From Cotesia glomerata (lineage: Eukaryota > Arthropoda > Insecta > Hymenoptera > Braconidae), in assembly GCF_020080835.1 (NCBI RefSeq), contig NC_058163.1, forward strand, positions 1,461,318 through 1,525,317: DNA of 64,000 nt, read 5' to 3'. Below, piece by piece: positions 35,690 through 50,400 of this stretch (positions within the stretch are counted from its first letter, which is position 1; every line of letters starts with the position of its first letter). The position numbers and the translations under genes are program-made. The notes under the pieces were generated by a model that made no database searches, was not told where the DNA came from, and saw nothing but the letters and a program-made list of their open reading frames with translations.

Positions 35690-37205
35690 TGGTAAAACGG
35701 CAGTATATTTTTAAAAACTGACAACGCCAACATAAATATTTTTAAATTTTGCCGTGCGGTGGCGTAGCTCAACTAAATGACCTCACTAGCCTTTGAATAA
35801 AGATTCTAAAAAAGAAATTTAAAATTTAAAAATCAATTGTTAAAAAAATTTTCCATTTAAGAAGGGTTATTTACATTTTTTCTCTCTCTCGCACTCTATT
35901 GGACAAACGAAAGTTTCCTGTCATACTTGTACAACAAATGGAATCTTAAAACGCATTTTATGCATAAATAAATGAAAATTTTCAAAAAAGGCGCTTCGCT
36001 CTTCGATAGATAATTTAATTATCTATCGAAGAGCGAAGCGTTTTTTTTCGAAATTTTATCACATACATGAGAAAAACACGTTTGAAAATCGACTATAAAC
36101 CGCTCTTAATTCTCTCAATAACTTTCATTAAACTTTCCAAAAAAAATAAAATAACAAGTTCTCTATTAATTTCTACATTTTAATATAAACATTCAATTTT
36201 TCATCATAAAATTCTGCAAAATATTATATTAATTATATTTATTTAAATTAATAGAAAAAGCTTTTCTGCACTCGTGTGTCAGCACACACTCTCTGCTCGT
36301 TGCGCCAACACACGCGCAGCCGAAACCCCCCTCTAGTTAATTAAATATATTTTCACCAGGTGGCGCTGCAGGTATTTTTTAAAAGTATTCTTATCTTTGA
36401 TTTTCAAGCTAGAATTTAAAAACTCCCGATTTTGAAGCAACTAGTTACTTTTAAAGTGTATGCAAAGAAATTACCATAGAAATAAATTTTCTTTTTTAAA
36501 GTAAAAACAAAATTACAATTTATAATGTACGTACGAATTTAAATGGATATTTATTCTGTCTGGTAAATCCTGATTGACGAGCGGCCTTATTGGAAACTAA
36601 TTCAACTAGACAGAGCCCATTTATTCGCTACTAATAAAATTCCAGCGTTTTTAAAAATTCAAATAAATTTCCGTCGGTCTATAAAAAAAAGTTAAAGAAA
36701 AAAAAATCCACTCAGCAGAATTTTAATTGATACTTTTATCTTCTCTTTTAATTAAACTCTCGATCTTTCACTCATTACTCTTGACTTCAATATTGAAATT
36801 TTAATTAAAGGTTTCATTGAAGTTTCAGCAAATGATATATACAATTCAGTTTTTTCACTTTATTTATTTTTATCTTATCAACTTAGTCTCTAACTATATT
36901 TATGATTACATAAGTAATTATAGTATAAGTATGTAATAATAACAATAATTATTATTATGTTATTTTAATTAGCAGTTTGTTCAATTAATTAAGTAGTTTA
37001 TGTAAAAAGTGCCAACATATTTACCAAATATTTTTTTTATGGTCCAATAAATAATTATTCTCTGTGCTTCTGCTCCAAAATTAGTTTTTAAATCACATTT
37101 TTTTTTTTTTTTTTTTTTTATTAATTTTGAGAATATTTTAGATTAGAAAATTTAATCGCAACTTATATTTCCAAATTCTGGATTAAATTTCAGGAGACTT
37201 TTATT
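35690..37205. other. Non-coding stretch with a near-perfect hairpin
   Basis: AT-rich, no ORF supported. Contains the 49-bp palindrome at 35992-36040 and a short GC-richer patch at 36280-36370. Confidence 0.5.
35992..36040. repeat. Perfect palindrome, 24-nt arms
   Basis: Arms start CGCTTCGCTCTTCGATAGAT, are exactly complementary and are separated by a single T; the right end runs into a T tract. Confidence 0.85.
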
Positions 37206-38130
37206 GTAAAAGCCCCAATTATTGACAGGGGTCTAAATATTGACAGCCTAAATTATTTTTAAATATATTTAATTATCTGTAATAAGAATAACTATCATAT
37301 AAATTTTTATTAAATTCTAATTAATTAAAAAATTGAAAAAAATTACTGTCAGTTAATATTAAATATTAATTATTAAAAAATAAAGTTAGCACCAGTTAAA
37401 ACCAGCTTACGAGCGTCTATTTTCTTAACAACTTTCGTTAGAAAAGCATTTTTTTTAAATGCCGAGTTTAAATTCATTTCTTCATCTAATTATATGATCT
37501 TTTTTTTTTTTTAATTAACAATATATGAAAAATTTATAAAATTGAATAATCGAAATTAATTGAATGCTTTATAATATTTAAATAATGGGTGTCAATAACT
37601 AGTTGATAATTTTTAAGTTGAATCTCATATTAACAGCCAGTCGAAAGCGCTATCACGCCTTTTTTTTACTTTAAACTAAAAAATTAACTGTAAGAGTTTG
37701 AACTCTTCTGATTAAATAAATTATTTTTAAATTAATTTTTATATTTTTAATAGTAACTAATCATTTATGGAAATTTCTATTAATAAACTTTAATAATATT
37801 GATTACTTAATAATAAGTTTCGATAAATAAGAATAAGCTGATGATTCTAGGCATGCTTAGTATAGGTGTCAATAATTGGGGCTAAGGTATGTCAATAATT
37901 AGATCAATCGGTTTTTTAACTAATAATTGGTGTATCCGGATAATCTATTTAATTATTTAAAATTAATTAGTAAATATCAGTGATTATGATTTTAAAAAAA
38001 GAAATTGATTAGTAAAAACATTACTTGAGACATTACCACAAACAAAATTCAACGATATTGATATTTGATTGCTTAAAAAAAATTAAATCATACCTGTGTC
38101 TCTTATAGTGTCAATAATTAGGGCTTTTAC
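37206..38130. mobile_element. TIR element family with ends GTAAAAGCCCCAATTATTGA (copy A)
   Basis: Left end GTAAAAGCCCCAATTATTGA; right end is its complement (CAATAATTAGGGCTTTTAC). About 925 bp with no ORF. Copy B is at 45294-47872 in opposite orientation with a nested insertion, and a truncated copy C is at about 52615-53146. Confidence 0.8.
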
Positions 38131-38379
38131 CTTATCTCTTATTTCCTCAAAAATACGATTTTAAATCAAACTATACCAAAATTTTATTAGATCGCGCATT
38201 AAGAAAGTTTAAAATTAATATTTAATTAATAAATATTTAATAATTAAATATTTAGTATTTAATTTTAATTTTAAGAATTGCACACCTCATAAAGCGGTAA
38301 TTTTCAAAAATAGTAGACTATTTCAACAAATTCTAAAAATACTAAAATACAAGCCTGGGCCCATAACCTGTTAGAGTAA

Positions 38380-39060
38380 ATAACACACTTATAGAAGGAT
38401 TTGTTTTTATTTAATAAGCTTTATTAACTGTTAATAAATGATTTTTTAACATCAAGATTGAATAAATATTCATTAACAGTTAATAAATTATTTATCAGAT
38501 TTATTAACAGTTAATAAGTAATTTATTAAGTACAATTTATTAACTGTTAATAAATATTTATTAATGGTTAATGAATATTTGTTAACTGTTAACAAATATT
38601 TATTTAAAATAAAAAGCAAAAATAATTTTCTTTTGACACTTTTTATAACTCTAGCTGGAATACATGATAATAATTAAATTCACTAAATAAATTAACCTTT
38701 TTAATATTTAAAAATATAAAAGATAATTATGAGCTGTGATAGAATTTGGTATTTTGCAATAAACGTTATTATAATGTAATATAATTAATCCAAATAATTT
38801 ATAAAGATGATTTTTATTTATAAGCAATCTTGATATCATATTAAATTGCAAGCGAAACAAATTCACTCAACAAAATATTTATTAACTGCTAATAAATATT
38901 TGTTAACTATTAATAAATAATTATTAACTATTAATAAATGTACTTTCCTCCCAAATAAATAATTTATTGAATGTTAAAAAATATTTATTAAAATTTAATA
39001 AATTAAATAATTGTCTTCAAATAAATTAAATTATTAATATTTAATAAATCTTTCTATCAA
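38380..39060. repeat. Degenerate TTATTAACTGTTAATAAA repeat block
   Basis: Many diverged copies of ATTTATTAACTGTTAATAAA in two clusters (38390-38620 and 38870-39060), with unrelated AT-rich DNA between. The unit is itself palindromic (TTAACTGTTAA). Confidence 0.65.
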
Positions 39061-40140
39061 ACCCAGAATTTGGTAAAGTTGCTAAAAATTTTCTTTATTC
39101 TCCTCCAAGATCTCAAGGACGGCAATACTAATTAATAATTATAATTAATGATTAAAAAAATTCTCCATTTTATAAAAAATGAAAGATAGAAAGAGAGGAG
39201 AAACAACTACTACTTATTTTGAGATAAATAGTCCTATCACAGTGGGTGATGAGACTCGATGATCTAGAATCGAGATCAGTTTAGCTCAGAGGCTTTTCTC
39301 CATATTTTTTTTTTTTAAATATTCCACTAATTACTTCAAACCTGTACATTAGACTTAGTTTAAAAATAAATTTCTAATATAAAATTGTCAATTTTTTTTG
39401 AACTTGCCAAATTTAAATTGACAAAATTCAAAAATAGTTTTATTAATAAAAAAATTATTTTTTTTTCTACTTACATTTTTATTAAATTCTACGGGGTTAC
39501 ATATGAGTAATCACATTATAAGCGTAGGTCAAAATAGATTCATTATTATTATTAATATTATTATTATTATTATTTATATATTTTTACAAAAAATTTCTAG
39601 ACTAATAGAATAAATGTTCGAGCTTTTGAAAACAGAGCCGAAGCACAGAGAATAATAATAATTAAATTAATATTAAATAAAATAAATAAATAGTTAAAAA
39701 AAATGAATAAATTAATTTTATCGTTCCTTATCATTTATTTATCAATGTTACTTAATAAGTAGTTTTTTTTTTTAAAGTGCACATTATTTGATACAATTAT
39801 TGTAATAATAATAGAAATTATTATTTTAATTTACGATACAATTGTCAATGTATAATATATACAGAAAATTTCTATATTTATAGTTTTGTTTTTATCATGC
39901 ATAATTATTATTATTTACATACATCCTATGATTAATAGTCAATATTTTTATCAAATAGTTTTAGTTATTAATAATAATGATAATAATAATAGTAATAATT
40001 AATAAAAATTAGCTTTGAGAATTATTATAATTTTAAACGCGAAGACTCGGAATCGATTCTTGACGATGTTAAATCAATTTAAAAAAAAACAAACAAAAAA
40101 AATTAATGATTAAATTAAAAACTGGGCTTATAATCATAAT
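39061..40140. other. AT-rich stretch without recognised features
   Basis: Contains scattered ATT/TTA trinucleotide runs. It may belong to the 3' side of the 289-aa gene. I see nothing else in it. Confidence 0.5.
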
Positions 40141-40149
40141 TTATTGATA

Positions 40150-41420
40150 ATTTTGAATAATATATGATTATTTTTATTATATATGAATCATATCTGATCA
40201 CATATGTCATATATGATCACATACTTCACATATGTGTCATATATGATAACATACTTTATATATGTGATCAGATGTGATCATATATTTTTTCATATATGTG
40301 ATCAGGCCTGATCACATACTTCATATATATGATCAGATATGATCATCTACTTTATATATGATCATCTATGTCATATATGATCGAATACGTCACAAATGTG
40401 ATCACATAATTTACATATATGATCACATAGATCATATATATGATCAGATACGATAATTTACTTTATATATGATCATCTATGTCATATATGATCAAATACG
40501 TCACAAATGTGATCACATATAATTACATAATTTACATATATGATCACACACTTCTTATATGTCATCAGATATGATCATATACTTCATATATATGATCAGA
40601 TACGATTATATACTTTATATATGATCATCTATGTCATATATGATCAAATACGTCACAAATGTGATCACATATAATTACATAATTTACATATATGATCACA
40701 CACTTCTTATATGTCATCAGATATGATCATATACTTCATATATATGATCATGATCATATGTCATTTATGATGAAATGCATCACATATGTGATCAGATATA
40801 ATTACATAATTTACATATGTGTCATATATGATCACTAGGGCCAGGAAATTTTTTCTTTATTCAAATTTGAGGTTGAACATATAAATGCTCATTTAAACAA
40901 CTGCGAAAGTCCTGGCCCTGATGATCACATATTTCATATATATGATCAGATATAATTATATACTTCAAATATGTTTCATATATGATCAAAAACTTTATAA
41001 GTGTCATATATGCATCATATATGACCACTAACTCCACATAATTTACATATATGATAACACACTTTATTTATATGATCAGATATGATCACATACTTCACAT
41101 ATATGATCATACACTTCATATATGACATATATGATCACATACTTTATATGTGTGTCATATATGACCACATACTTCACATATGAATCATATATGACCATAT
41201 ACCTCACATATATGTTATATGTGATCACATGTATATCATATTTGATCACATACTTCACATATGTATCATATATGGTCATATAAATTACATATATGATAAC
41301 ACGTGTTTCATATATGACCACATATGATCATATATATTTCATATGATTTATATCTGATCATAAACTTCACATATGATCACATACCTGACATATATGATCA
41401 CATATTTCACATATAATTAA
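40150..41420. repeat. ATATGATCA satellite array 1
   Basis: Dense degenerate repeats of TATATGATCACATACTTCAT and the related TCATATATGATCA, with a nested higher-order repeat (the 40430-40560 pattern recurs at 40590-40720). Lies just downstream of the last exon of the 289-aa gene. Confidence 0.85.
40837..40919. mobile_element. 83-bp miniature element with ends AGGGCCAGGA / TCCTGGCCCT
   Basis: A unique-looking block inside the ATATGATCA array with perfect 10-bp terminal inverted repeats. A diverged relative of its left half lies in the CFAP44 intron near 8144-8195. Confidence 0.65.
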
Positions 41421-41940
41421 TAATTAAAATTTTTAAATCTCAAAAATCCAAAATTTTCTTAAAAAATCAATTATTACTATCATTACTATCAAAATTATAA
41501 TTATTAAAATACGTATGTACAAATTAAAAATACTTATAGCGTGCCGAAAAAATTAAATAAGTGCGCACGCGTGCAACGATAATCCATATTTTCACGATGA
41601 TATTATTTTTCATCACTATTATTATTATTATCATCCGACTTTTTTTGTTCCACATTTTTAATTTTCGTAATTTATATTGTATGAATCCATTACTATTATT
41701 GTAATTATAATAATTATTATTGTTATTCTCTCAGATTCTGAGTTTTATCGATGCATAATTAATATTAAAGCCTTTTTTATTTTATTTTATTATTTACTTT
41801 TTTTCAAGGACAGAGTATATCATATATATAATATATATATTTATTTATACGTCGAGTAATTAAAAAAATTTAATTTAAAAAGTCATCTAACCGCTCACCA
41901 AAAATATTATTATCGATTTTTGGCTCACGGTTCACCATTC

Positions 41941-44900
41941 TCACCAACAAAAAACGGAAAGTTCACTTCCATGATCCCCACTGTGTCTCCAGGCGGTTAC
42001 TGCTCGGGCTTTTAACTGCAATCAGAAAAAAACATTATTCAAATCTTCACCTTGTCCTACAATCATCTATATAATTAAGAGAATAAGCAAAATTCTGTGG
42101 CCAGTGTATTTATATGATAAAATGGGTTTTTATGGTTAAATTTGAAATGAGTTTATATCTTAAAAAATTACAATAATTAAGAAATGACCTTGTATCTTGT
42201 GAACTATTGACATTTTTTAAAAAATAAGCTCATCCTGATGTTACATTGATCAAGACCTTTCATTTGAATACCCACATCAATTTTTCATATATTTTATATA
42301 TTTATATATTATATATATATATGTATATATGAAAAATATATCAAAAATGCATGTGGGTACTCAAATGAAAGCTCTTGATGACAGTAACATCAGGATGAGC
42401 TTATATCTTTAAATACCTCAATAGTTAAGAAAATACAGAGCAATTTAACAAAAGTTATTTAATAAAGCAAAATTTTATTTATTTATAGTTAACAAGTCAC
42501 AGCAGTCACATAGTGACTGCACGGTTGCTAGTTTCACTCAATTTAATGACTTCTAGAGCTCAGGAGCTTTAAAATGAGTACCCACATGACCCCCTGCTCC
42601 AGAAGGTCCAAAAACCTGGAATTGTCCAGGTCATATCCAGCGCGTCACCTCCAAGAGTAACATATCGTGTGGGTACTCGTTTCAAAGCTCTTTAAATCCC
42701 GAGTTCGGAAAAATGTAGGATGCTATTGTGGGGTCACGTCAAAAAAAATTACAAGCCGATTTAGTTTCCATAAATATAAAGATGATAAAAGGTTCTTCGA
42801 AGAGTTGCGAATGGCATAAAAGGGAGGATTTTTAAGGAAAATAGAGAAGCTGGGTACACTTAGGGAGTACGGGGTTGGTTGAGCTGGGCTTTTAGCAAGA
42901 TCGCATTTCCGAGGGCTTTGTAAGGAGCTTTCAGCTGTAGTACAAGTGAGTCCGCGAGTAGTAAGCTTTACTAGAACCAGGAATACTGGAGTATCCAGGA
43001 ACTTTTTTAACCGTCTTACCTTTCTGTATACGTTATCCGACGCGACCGACCAATCTATGTCACTCTAATGCTTTCCATATCGCGTCTCTGCTCTCTAATC
43101 TCCTATTTTACTCCGTGAAATTTTACTACAAAAAACTCTTATCGTTTACGGGCTCTTCCTTCCTTGTTGGTCGTAAAATTTTTTTTTGTTTTTGATAAAA
43201 CTTTATTTTTTGTGAGCAAGTGACTTTTTTGGTTTTAGATCATCATATACAATCATATTTAATTCACATTTAATATTATATGACCAGATGATATAAGTCT
43301 GGGCCCATAACCTTTTGAAAAAAGTAAAATATAGCTTTAGTGACTAAAAACTGGGCCCATAACCTCTAAAAGACAAAAAATTGGACCTTTAGCTGTTAAA
43401 ATACAAAAATTTGGGCCCATAACCTTTTAAAAAAAGTAAAACACAACTTCAGAGACTAAAAACTAGGCCTATTACCTCTTAAAAACTATAATATGGACCT
43501 ATTAGATGAAAAAAAAACCCGAAATTAGTTTAAATTAAAAATCTGGGCTCATAACCTTTTGAAAAAAGGTAAAACACAGTTTAAGAGTCTAAAAACTGGG
43601 CCCATAACTTTTAAAAGACAAAAAATAGGACCTGTACTTGTTAAAATATAAGAAACTGGGCCCATAACCTTTTAAAAACTATAATATGGACCTACTAGAT
43701 GAAAAATAAGGCTCAAAACCAGTTGAAAATTAATTTCCGGGCCCATAACCGTTTGAAAAAAGTAAAATACAGCTTAAGAGACTAAAAACTGGGCCCATAA
43801 CCTCTAGAAGACAAAAAATTAGACCTTTAGCTGTTAAAATACAAGAATTTGGGCCCGTTACTTTTTGAAAAAGGTAAACCACAACTTCAGAGACTAAAAA
43901 CTAGGCCCATAACCTTTTAAAAACTACAATATGGATCTATTAGTTGAAAAAAGGCCCGAAACTAGTTTAAATTAAAAATCTGGGCTCATAATCTTTTGAA
44001 AACTATAAAATAGACCTACTAGATGAAAACAAAGGCCCGAAACTAGTTTAAACTAAAAATCTGGGCCCATAACCTTTTGAAAACGGTAAAACACAGCTTA
44101 AGGGACTAAAAACTGGGCCCATAACTTCCAAAAGCATGACTTTTTAAAAACTATAATATGGACTTACTAGATGAAAAATAAGGCTCGAAACCAGTTTAAA
44201 TTCAATTTCCGGGCCCGTAACCGTTTGAAAAAAGTAAAATATAGCTTAGAGACTAAAAACTCAGCCTATAAACTCTTGAAAACTCTAAAATGGACTTATT
44301 AGATGAAAACAAAGACTCAAAACTAGTTAAAATTAAAACCGGGCCCATAACCTTTTGAAAAAGGTAAAAAATAGATTCAAAGACTAAAAAATGGGCCCAT
44401 AACCTCTAGAAGACAAAAAATTGGACCTGTAGCTCTTAAAATACAAAATTCTGGGTCCATAACCTTTTGAAAACTATAAAATGGACCTATTAGATGCAAA
44501 AAAGGCTCGAAACTAGTTGAAATTTACAGCCTGGGCCTAAAACCTATTGTTAAATAAAAAAACTAGACTTTTAATGATCAAAAATTTAGTTTAAAGTTAA
44601 GTAAACGATTATGATTAAATATCTCTTATCTATAAAATGTTTAACAAGCTCTAAGCAACACAAAGTTAAGTTATGGAATAGCTTTTCGAAAATTATATAG
44701 TAAAGAGAGTATTCGAGATCTCAGCGGCTCTTTATAAAAGATCCAAAGCACAACTATAAGCACAAGCTTAAGCACGAGTAACTTGACTTTCTCTTTATCT
44801 GAGCTCTCAACTCTCGAGTCGTAGAGGGAGTAGTGTGCAGAGTCTAGTCTCTTGAGTGGAGCAAATGTCTGTGTATATGTATATAATACACTAGACTATC

Positions 44901-47377
44901 TCAACTCTCAACTCCCTACTATACTCTCTATTAGTTAAACTAAACTAAAACTATTCTATCCTCCATTCTCTATCAAGATCCGAGATCCTGAATCGCGAGA
45001 TACTGTTACTTTATCTACTCTTCCTTACATCTTCTCTTATAATCCTGAAACTGTTCTGGGAAAGAGGGAGACCAAGGATGAATGAATAGAACAGATTCCT
45101 TGGAGAGGAGTTTGGGGTGAATGATGATGCGATGGAAGCATCCACGTTATAACCTATACATCCAGAAGATAAAGACCAGTGAATAGAAATTATGTAGTAG
45201 CGCAGTTGATCTAACTTGAGCTTCAGCTAGTGAATTTCATTAAGCTTAATTATGAATTGTTGCATAACTTAACACTTATTTTCTTAGTTAAACAAGATAA
45301 AAGCCCCAATTATTGACACTATAAGAGACAAAGTTATGATTTGATTTTTTTTAAGCAATCAAATATCAATATCGTTGAATTTTGTTTGTGGTAATGTCTC
45401 AAGTAATGTTTTTACCAATCAATTTCTTTTTTTAAAATCATAATCACTGATATTTACTAATTAATTTTAAATAATTACATAGAGTATCCGGATACACCAA
45501 TTATTGACAGGTTAAAAAACTGATTGATCTAATTATTGACATGCCTTAGCCCCAATTATTGACACCTATACTAAGCATGCCTAGAATCATCAGCTTATTC
45601 TTATTTATCCAAACTTATTATTAAGTAATTAAAGTTTATTAATAATAATTTCCATAAATGATTAATTACTATTAAAAATATAAAAATTAATTTAAAAATA
45701 ATTTATTTAATCAGAAGAGTTCAAACTCTTACAGTTAATTTTTAAGGTTAAAGTAAAAAAAAAAAGCGTGATAGCGCTGTCGACTGGCTGTCAATATGAA
45801 ATTCAACTTAAAAATTATCAACTAGTTATTGACACCCATTATTTAAATATTATAAAGCATACAATTAATTTCGATTATTCAATTTTATAAGTTTTTCATA
45901 TATTGTTAATTAAAAAAAAAAAAATTAGAAAAACGGTAGACCCTGAAGGCCATCCGTGCAACTTCCCGCTAATTCCATACCTAGGTGCATAAAACTGCAC
46001 TAATGACGTTTTTGAGCTCTTCGAGCTCAAAAATACAATTTTTGTGTTATTTTGAGCTCTTTGAGCTCAAAAGTCTGATAAAAGTTTCATAGAACAATAT
46101 TTTTTAAATTTTCAAACCTCACTAACTTTTAAATGAATCAATCAATTTTCACGCGGTTGGCAGTATTTGACGCAATTTTTTTAGTTTCATGAAGAATCCA
46201 AGTTTGAATTGATAAAACTAGGAAATTTGGAGTGATTCCAAAAAAACACTTTTTTGGTTTTCTTTCGTTCATGATATTTCTTGAACGAATTGAGCAATTT
46301 TGACCGTCTTGACGGCGATCGACGTAACTTTTTCATGCTAATAGCTGATTAGTTTTTGAAATTGATCAGTGCATCCGTTTAAAAGTTATTCCAAAAAATG
46401 TCGGAGTTATGTTAAAAAAACACTTGTTTCCAAATATCTTATCGAGGATATCTCTCGAACCAATCAACCGATTTCCACGTTTTTGGCGGCGACCGACGCG
46501 TTTTTTAAGCTCTGAAATTATTTTATATCATCAAAAACGATCCGAGAAGAAATTACGAAGTTATGTCAAAAAAACACTTTTTTGGTTTTCTTTCGTTCAC
46601 GATATCTCTCGAAGAAGAATATATGGCGAGGCTTTTGCCTACCTCCGAAGAGGCCGTTTCCTGGGCTCAAAAGAGCTATACACGCACGTATATCTATCCT
46701 ACCCTCACATAGGAAATACACAGCCAAGTTTGCTGGCAAGGAAAAACCCTGCCCTCAAGCATTTACGCTATCATAGGACAGATGTGAATTGAGTTGAATT
46801 TAATGTCAATCTGTCCTCGTACTCAGTTAACTGTATCTACCCTTTCAACGACTGCGTTAGCCTAATCGGTAATATAATGACAACCCGACCAGTTACCAGC
46901 GGGGCCCATGCGGGGAGGTACAGCCGTAAGACCTGTTTGAGCCATAACACTTATCCCCCCTTACAAGAGTCTCGTTCGTTCGTCTGTCTAATCTAGTCCC
47001 CGAATCTTTGAGCTTACCTGCGTTGCCAAATAATTTTGACAACGTCACGAAGCCTTCCTCAGATATCTCTCGAACGAATCAACCGACTTTGACCGGATTA
47101 GCGACGATCGGCGTGGTTATTCAAGCTTAAGTGCGGATTAGTTTTTGAAGTTGATCGATAGAGCCGTTTAAAAGATATCCCAAAAAAACCACTTTCAAAA
47201 ATGATTTTTTTCTTATTTTTTTTTGAGATTTTTCAAAATTTCTCGAAATCTATCGGTCTGAATCGGTTCAAATTCTCAGGAAATCTAAGTTTGAGGGAAC
47301 TCTTTAGAACGCCGTTTAGTACGTTTCGATCGGTTCAGTCGTTCAAAAGTTATAAGCGAGTCGCATAGTCACACACA

Positions 47378-47408
<31 letters not shown>

Positions 47409-50400
47409 GCGCACATACATACAGACATAGTGACAACCTCGCGGGGATAGTCAGGAAAGCTTCCTGTGACCTTCAAACGTCGAGATCTGATGAAAACTCG
47501 ATTTTTGCAAAACGGGGTGAAAACAATAACTTCCCGATTTTTGAAAATCTTTGATTTTCTTAGCGGGAAGTTAAAAAGATCATATAATTAGATGAAGAAA
47601 TTAATTTAAACTCGTCAACTAAAAAAAATGCTTTTCTAACCAAAGTTGTTAAGAAATAAACGCTCGTAAGCTGGTTTTAACTGGTACTAACTTTATCTTT
47701 TAATAATTAATATTTAATATTAACTGACAGTAATTTTTTTCAATTTTTTAATTACTTAAAATTTAATAAAAATTTATATGATAGTTATTCTTATTACAGA
47801 TAATTGAATATATTTAAAAATAATTTAGAGTGTCAATATTTAGACCCTTGTCAATAATTGGGACTTTTATCTTGTATGTTTTTTATGTAACATACAATTT
47901 TTTGGCTTAGTTTTTGATTTTCTAACAGGTTATGGACCCAGTTACTATATAATTAGAATTTATGGGCCTTGGTTAAATTTTTCAAATCTTATGATTATAG
48001 TTAAGTTTTTATTCCTAAAATTTAAAATTAGGTCCCCTATTTAGTTGAAATAAATATATAAATGTATGAAAAAAAGTATATTTATTTTCCACGGAAATAG
48101 TAAAGTTTAAAAGTTACATAAGCCCGCCTTTATGTTTATAAAAAACCAATAAAAAAGTAAAACATAAAAGGAAGAGAGAAAACGTATCTATCCACGGTTG
48201 GTCGGACAAAAGGACCGGAAACGGAGATGACGAAGAGTGAACGTCCAAGCATCACTATATTATATACCACTTGCCCGGAAGTACCAAGATATCGTTTGAG
48301 GCGCGCCGGAACTCGCTCCTGATTTACTGAGTTCGCTACTTCGTCAAGTACCAAGAAAATAGTCCACTCCAGATAAATAATACCCACACTCAACTCTTGT
48401 CTACCTCTATTTATACATCCAATAAATAATAATAGTTTATAATTGAAAGAATATTTCAAAAGATTTATATAATAATAATAATAATAATAAAAGTTAATTA
48501 TTATTATTATTATTATTAATAAATAAAAAACAAGTTTATCAAAGTTTCGAGGTTATAATTCAAAATTCTAGCTTAAATATTGAAAATATCTCCCTCTATT
48601 TTTCCAAAATTTGAATTTAGAACCCAAAAGTAAAGTAGTAGAACTTATCCATAGCTTTTAAAAGTTTAAAGTATTATTTTCGGCTTAAATATTGAAGATA
48701 CAAAATGATAAGAGAGCTTTTTATAGAGAATCAAATTCCCTACAAAAAAGTCTTTAATTTTAACGTACCTTCAATCTTTAAGCGAGAATTCTAAAAATAC
48801 TAAAATACACATCTGGGCCCATAACCTGTTAAATGATTCGGAGTTTTCAAAAGTTTGAAGAGATCCAAGTACTCTCCTAGTGTGAAGAATTTCTATAAAA
48901 GAATAATACGTAGAAATAATTTTGTTATCTTAAAATTAATTTTTAAAAATTAATAACATTTTTGAGGAAATTTCCGAAAAATTTACTCATTAAATACTTA
49001 TTAACATTTAATTGACTAAAAAATATAGCACTTTGAATTACCGATATACACTTGACAACACAAAAAGAGTGTCCCTAACCTTCAAATTTATTTATATTTA
49101 CTGTCTAACTAAAATGACTAAGATGTTCTAGCATTTAAAAAACCGCGGTTACTTATGCGCATGAGTAACTGCGCAAGCGGTGTTGCCAAGTCAAATACAA
49201 GACTTTAAAAGACGCAAGTTCCGAGTGATTTTTCATAAAAAATATAAAATATCTCCGTAATACGTTCGAAAAGCTACTTTTTTTGTTGTTTTAATCGAAT
49301 GCTTATTATTTTTTCAATCAAATTCAATGAAAATGAAATTTTTTTAAAATCATTAATTGCATTAAATTCTTAACCAAATACTGATGGAATCTCTATTCAT
49401 GTAGAAATTACAATATTCAAACCTAATTATTTGATTAAATATCCCAGAAACCTGTTTTTTAATTTTTTTATTAATTATTAGGCCGTAGATTGAATTTACA
49501 AATTTTCAGGAAGTTTTAAAAATTTTTGCGTGGATTTCCTTATCACTTTTTAAAATGAATACCCTACAAATCATTTTTAAATTTGCCGCGTTTGGTATTA
49601 GCCGCCATTTTCTGGCGCGGGAATTGCAGCCGCCATTTTGTTGAATTTTATTGAAAATCTCTTTTTTTAATGATTTCTGATGAATTAGCTTTTTAGATAG
49701 CAATTTTATGCAATAAAAATTTGAATAACTACTTTTTTAAGTCGATTTAACTTGTAACAAACAAGTGATAGATTTAAATCTAATTATTTGATCAAATATC
49801 CCGAAAACCTATTTTTTAATTTTTCTATTAATTATTAGGCTACGTGAATTGAATTTATAAATTCGCAGTAAGTTTTAAAAATTTGACAAATAATAATTTT
49901 GAAAATTTATCACCCAAAAGTTCTAAAAAAATCAATACCGTAACCTACATCTCGTCGTAGTAGAGAAAGTACTCCAGTATATACAGGATCGAGTTACTCA
50001 CGTAGCATATTCTTCTGCCCTTCCTCTTCTCTTTCCCCCAAGGAGTAGTACAAGCATATTACATATATATATATACAAAGTCCTGGAACGAGTGTCAAAG
50101 GATCTGACAAGGAGTCGCCGGTCTATATAAAATATATCTATATAATACGCGACTACGATGACGCCAATGGCGTCTGTTGCATAATACGCCGTCTGGCCCG
50201 CTATCTATTTGAACCACTGTCTACTCTCAAAGCTTAAGTAGACGAGTAACGCACCCACACGTCCAAGCGCATCTCCACACACGCGTCTAACACGTACGGA
50301 ACCGTTACAACTGTTTATATAACGCAAGATGGCCGCCTGGGCGTGGTTTATAGAGCTTGCGACGTTCAGTGGGCGTGTTTAAACCAATAGTGGGGACTTG

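Larger units (their letters stand above)
45294..47872. mobile_element. TIR element copy B carrying two nested insertions
   Basis: Same family as 37206-38130 but inverted. It starts AAAAGCCCCAATTATTGACA and ends with the complement. The body is split at an A-tract by the GGGAAGTT-ended element (45925-47576), which is itself split by the 448-bp insertion at 46614-47061. Confidence 0.8.

Noticed and set aside
41076..41321. 81-codon minus-strand ORF rich in Tyr, Ile and Val
   Set aside because: Pure translation of the ATATGATCA satellite.
46409..46792. 127-codon plus-strand ORF
   Set aside because: It spans the junction of a repeat element and the 448-bp insertion; no recognisable domain.
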